Positions 61,735 through 64,000 of a stretch of DNA of 64,000 nt are shown here, piece after piece. The DNA comes from Hygrocybe punicea (taxonomy: Eukaryota > Basidiomycota > Agaricomycetes > Agaricales > Hygrophoraceae). Position 1 is the stretch's first letter, and every line of letters starts with the position of its first letter. The DNA lies in contig OY744463.1 in the NCBI GenBank assembly GCA_963556145.1, positions 7,874,001-7,938,000 on the forward strand, read 5' to 3'. The position numbers and the translations under genes were made by a program. The notes beneath the pieces are model-generated. The model searched no databases, was not told where the DNA came from, and saw only the letters and a list, made by a program, of their open reading frames with translations.

Positions 61735-64000
61735 TTGCTGAAAAAGGAAGGAAGTACCTGTCCATCAGTATTGAGAAGCATGCCCATTGACTCGAATGCG
61801 GACACAACTGAGCACAACTCTTCCCTGAACGATGATGACAATCTCGACACCATCAATGAGGAGGCTCGCATTGGAGATGACTGCATCGCTGGTGAGGTAC
61901 AAGCCAACACACTGGTTGGCAATTGTGGTACGTTGTCTGTTCACTGCCAATTCTTGCCTGTATTCAGTTCCTCAAGATCTAGCCAGTAGCGGTGATGGAG
62001 GATCGCAAATCGTGTTCATTGAAAGTGAGTACATACCAGTGTTTACATGCACAGACCATGCTGACCATCTCGTGCAAGCCAATTTTACAGGTAAGGTCCA
62101 ACGCCGTGGGCGACCGCATAGCGCAATGATATCCGGGGCCGGCGTTGGTCCAAAACACAGTCGTGGATGACCCAAGAAGGCAGTCGACGCAAACCAACCA
62201 GTTCTTGAGAAACGACCACGGGGCTGTCCCCCAAAGCCCTGTTTGCCATCTGGTGAGTGCGTTGTCACAACGGTGAGCCTCTATATATGTTTTCGAACAG
62301 CTGATTCTCAATATTATCTGAAATAGCATACAGCAGAGCCGGCGCCGCTAATATTCATGCAACCTCCCCTTCATCCTCGCCCAACTCTCCTCACCTGTCC
62401 CAGGGGCCCTTTACGCCAGACATCCATACAAGAATGGTCCACACCTGGCAATTCCAACCCCGTTATCAATGTAGGCACCACAACCCGCACTGCATTTCCC
62501 TCTACTCCTCTCCCCTCTGGACAAGCCCGGTCCACCTGCTACATCATCCCTGAACCGGATTTGAACCGTGTGATTGATGGATTTGATGGAGCCAAGGAGG
62601 AATTATTTGGCTTATCGGGGAACGGCGAAGGTGACAAGGATGACGGTGGGGAGGATGAAAGTGATGACGAAGATGAAACACAACCCCAATGGCGACAAAA
62701 GCCGTTGCTGAGAGGTGTTGCAGAGGTGTATGAGAGACACCTTGAGTACCTCAAGCAGGCTTCTCGCAACGGTACGACTCGACTCTATGATACCTTGCAT
62801 ACTTTCTGGTTACCCCACAAAAGTAACTATTTCTTACTCCATGGCACTGCAAAACCACAGCCTTCACGGCTCTACAATCCCTGCTTCTTTTTCTGGGATC
62901 CGGACACCCTTGTCTCAGGAGGACTTTGCTGTCCATTGTGCAAGTCCCATCTTGCATGCCATGGCTTTACACGCCCATGACGTGTTGTTGATCTTTCCGA
63001 TTGCTATTACATCATTGGCCAGCGGCATTGATGCCGACACTGCAAGCACCCCAAGTCTGGAAAAGCTACAGTGACATTTAATAGCTGGGACCGCCGCATC
63101 ACCAATATGCTTCCCCCAGAGCTGGCATCGGAATTTCCTGTGGAACTTAGTCACCGCAATGCCATTAGCTCCAAAGTTTTTCAACTTATGTGGACCTGTT
63201 TCAACTATGGCATCGGTTCAAAGCAGTTCTCCCATATCCTCAGGATCCTACATCGCCGTCACTTTTCCCAGCTTCACATTCAATATCTTGAGGGCATCAT
63301 TGCTCGAAGCAAAAGCACTGTATTGTGCAATGACCTGACCTCGACCTATGAGGCTTTCAGTGGATTTGCTGATCCCCATGGATATGGCGGATTAATTCCA
63401 AGCTCAAGCTGGCTATGTAAAATGTATGACGAGTTTATTGAATGGCACAGTCCAGAGATCCATCAGCATATGTCTATGCTGATGGCAGAGGTTTGCGGAA
63501 TTGACCACAGTCACAAGGTGAGCTCCCATTCATGATCTCGTTATGTGAAATAAATGAAGAAATTGTAGATTACCAAGCAGATTGCAAAAGTTAATGGCGA
63601 GCTGGTGTTCTCCGGAGCCTTGAATCTCACCAATGAGTGGAGTCAAGAAATATGCATCATTGGAAGTCTTCAAGCTACTGTCCATGGCCCAAGTTGTTAC
63701 CCATGATACTGCAACCGGAATAAATGGTGTTTGTGCCGCTATTCTGAGTGACCTTGACACTGCTACTGGAGATACACCACTTGTTGTTGGTCTTGACACC
63801 GAATGGAACTATTCCACCGGAAAACATGGCACTCAACAACCGATATCAGTTGTGCAAATTGCATATCATAATTGGGTTGATATCTTCCAGGTATGCTGCC
63901 ACTTTCATATTATATTTTCCAAGCTTCATATGAGAACATATAGATTTCTGGTCTTCGTGGAAATTTACCACTCGTGATGCAGAGACTGCTGAGCTCAGCA
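61735..64000 (+). CDS. Transposase-like protein with DEDD exonuclease module, partial
   Basis: A multi-exon gene running off the window. AT-hook-like motifs RRGRPHS and RPRGCPPK lie at 62100-62230 (a TGA stands between them). A zinc-ribbon-like region follows: GGLCCPLCKSHLACHGFTRP, then in a shifted frame YYIIGQRH-stop-CRHCKHPKSGKATVTF, and NSWDRRITNMLPPELASEFP, LSHRNAISSKVFQLMWTCFN. A transposase-like segment CGIDHSHK joins across an intron (about 63517-63568) to ITKQIAKVNGELVFSGALNL..TNEWSQ. The 3'-5' exonuclease start VVGLDTEWNYST..QPISVVQIAY carries the DxE motif of DEDD nucleases. This domain order is recurrent in Agaricomycetes (DUF6729-like), thought mobile. A stop near 63710 and frameshifts suggest decay. 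Confidence 0.55.

Overview
The window looks like repeat-rich nuclear DNA of a filamentous basidiomycete, most likely an Agaricomycete. Genes have many short (about 50-60 bp) GT-AG introns. Ty3/gypsy, DIRS and hAT elements of mushroom type dominate. A Crinkler/RHS-like NTPase gene, a TKL-type kinase with the HGDLRG loop, and a HAD-type terpene cyclase flanked by P450s are all typical of mushrooms. The species cannot be assigned from this sequence alone.

Layout. 1-16.9 kb is a nest of broken mobile elements: the end of a non-autonomous hAT-like element full of GCT repeats, LTR pieces, a gag remnant (-), an almost intact 3.4 kb hAT element, a gypsy pol remnant (+), and a large inverted repeat around a 100-N assembly gap. 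16.9-33.7 kb holds two related but diverged gypsy elements in a row that share the LTR at 22.2-23.4 kb. In both, a separate three-exon gene for a coiled-coil plus Zn(II)2Cys6 protein lies antisense to pol, between integrase and the 3' LTR. A third copy lies at 2.1-3.6 kb beside a reversed LTR with the same boundary motif. 34-35.9 kb is a 44-bp minisatellite and non-coding DNA.

35.9-56.7 kb is mostly host genes: glutamate 5-kinase (proline synthesis), two unrecognised gene pieces, a beta-trefoil-like small protein, a Crinkler/RHS-like gene, and a protein kinase that by continuous splicing appears fused to three C2H2 zinc fingers. A compact set follows: HAD-type class II sesquiterpene cyclase (-), P450 (+), short-chain dehydrogenase (-), P450 (+). 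It reads as a drimane-type sesquiterpenoid biosynthetic cluster. The cyclase would fold farnesyl diphosphate and the P450s and SDR would oxidise the product.

57.4-61.4 kb is a DIRS-type tyrosine-recombinase retroelement. The right edge is the start of a transposase-like gene with a DEDD exonuclease module that runs off the window. Nearly all premature stops in the mobile elements are TGA where arginine (CGA) is expected, pointing to C-to-T decay at CpG.
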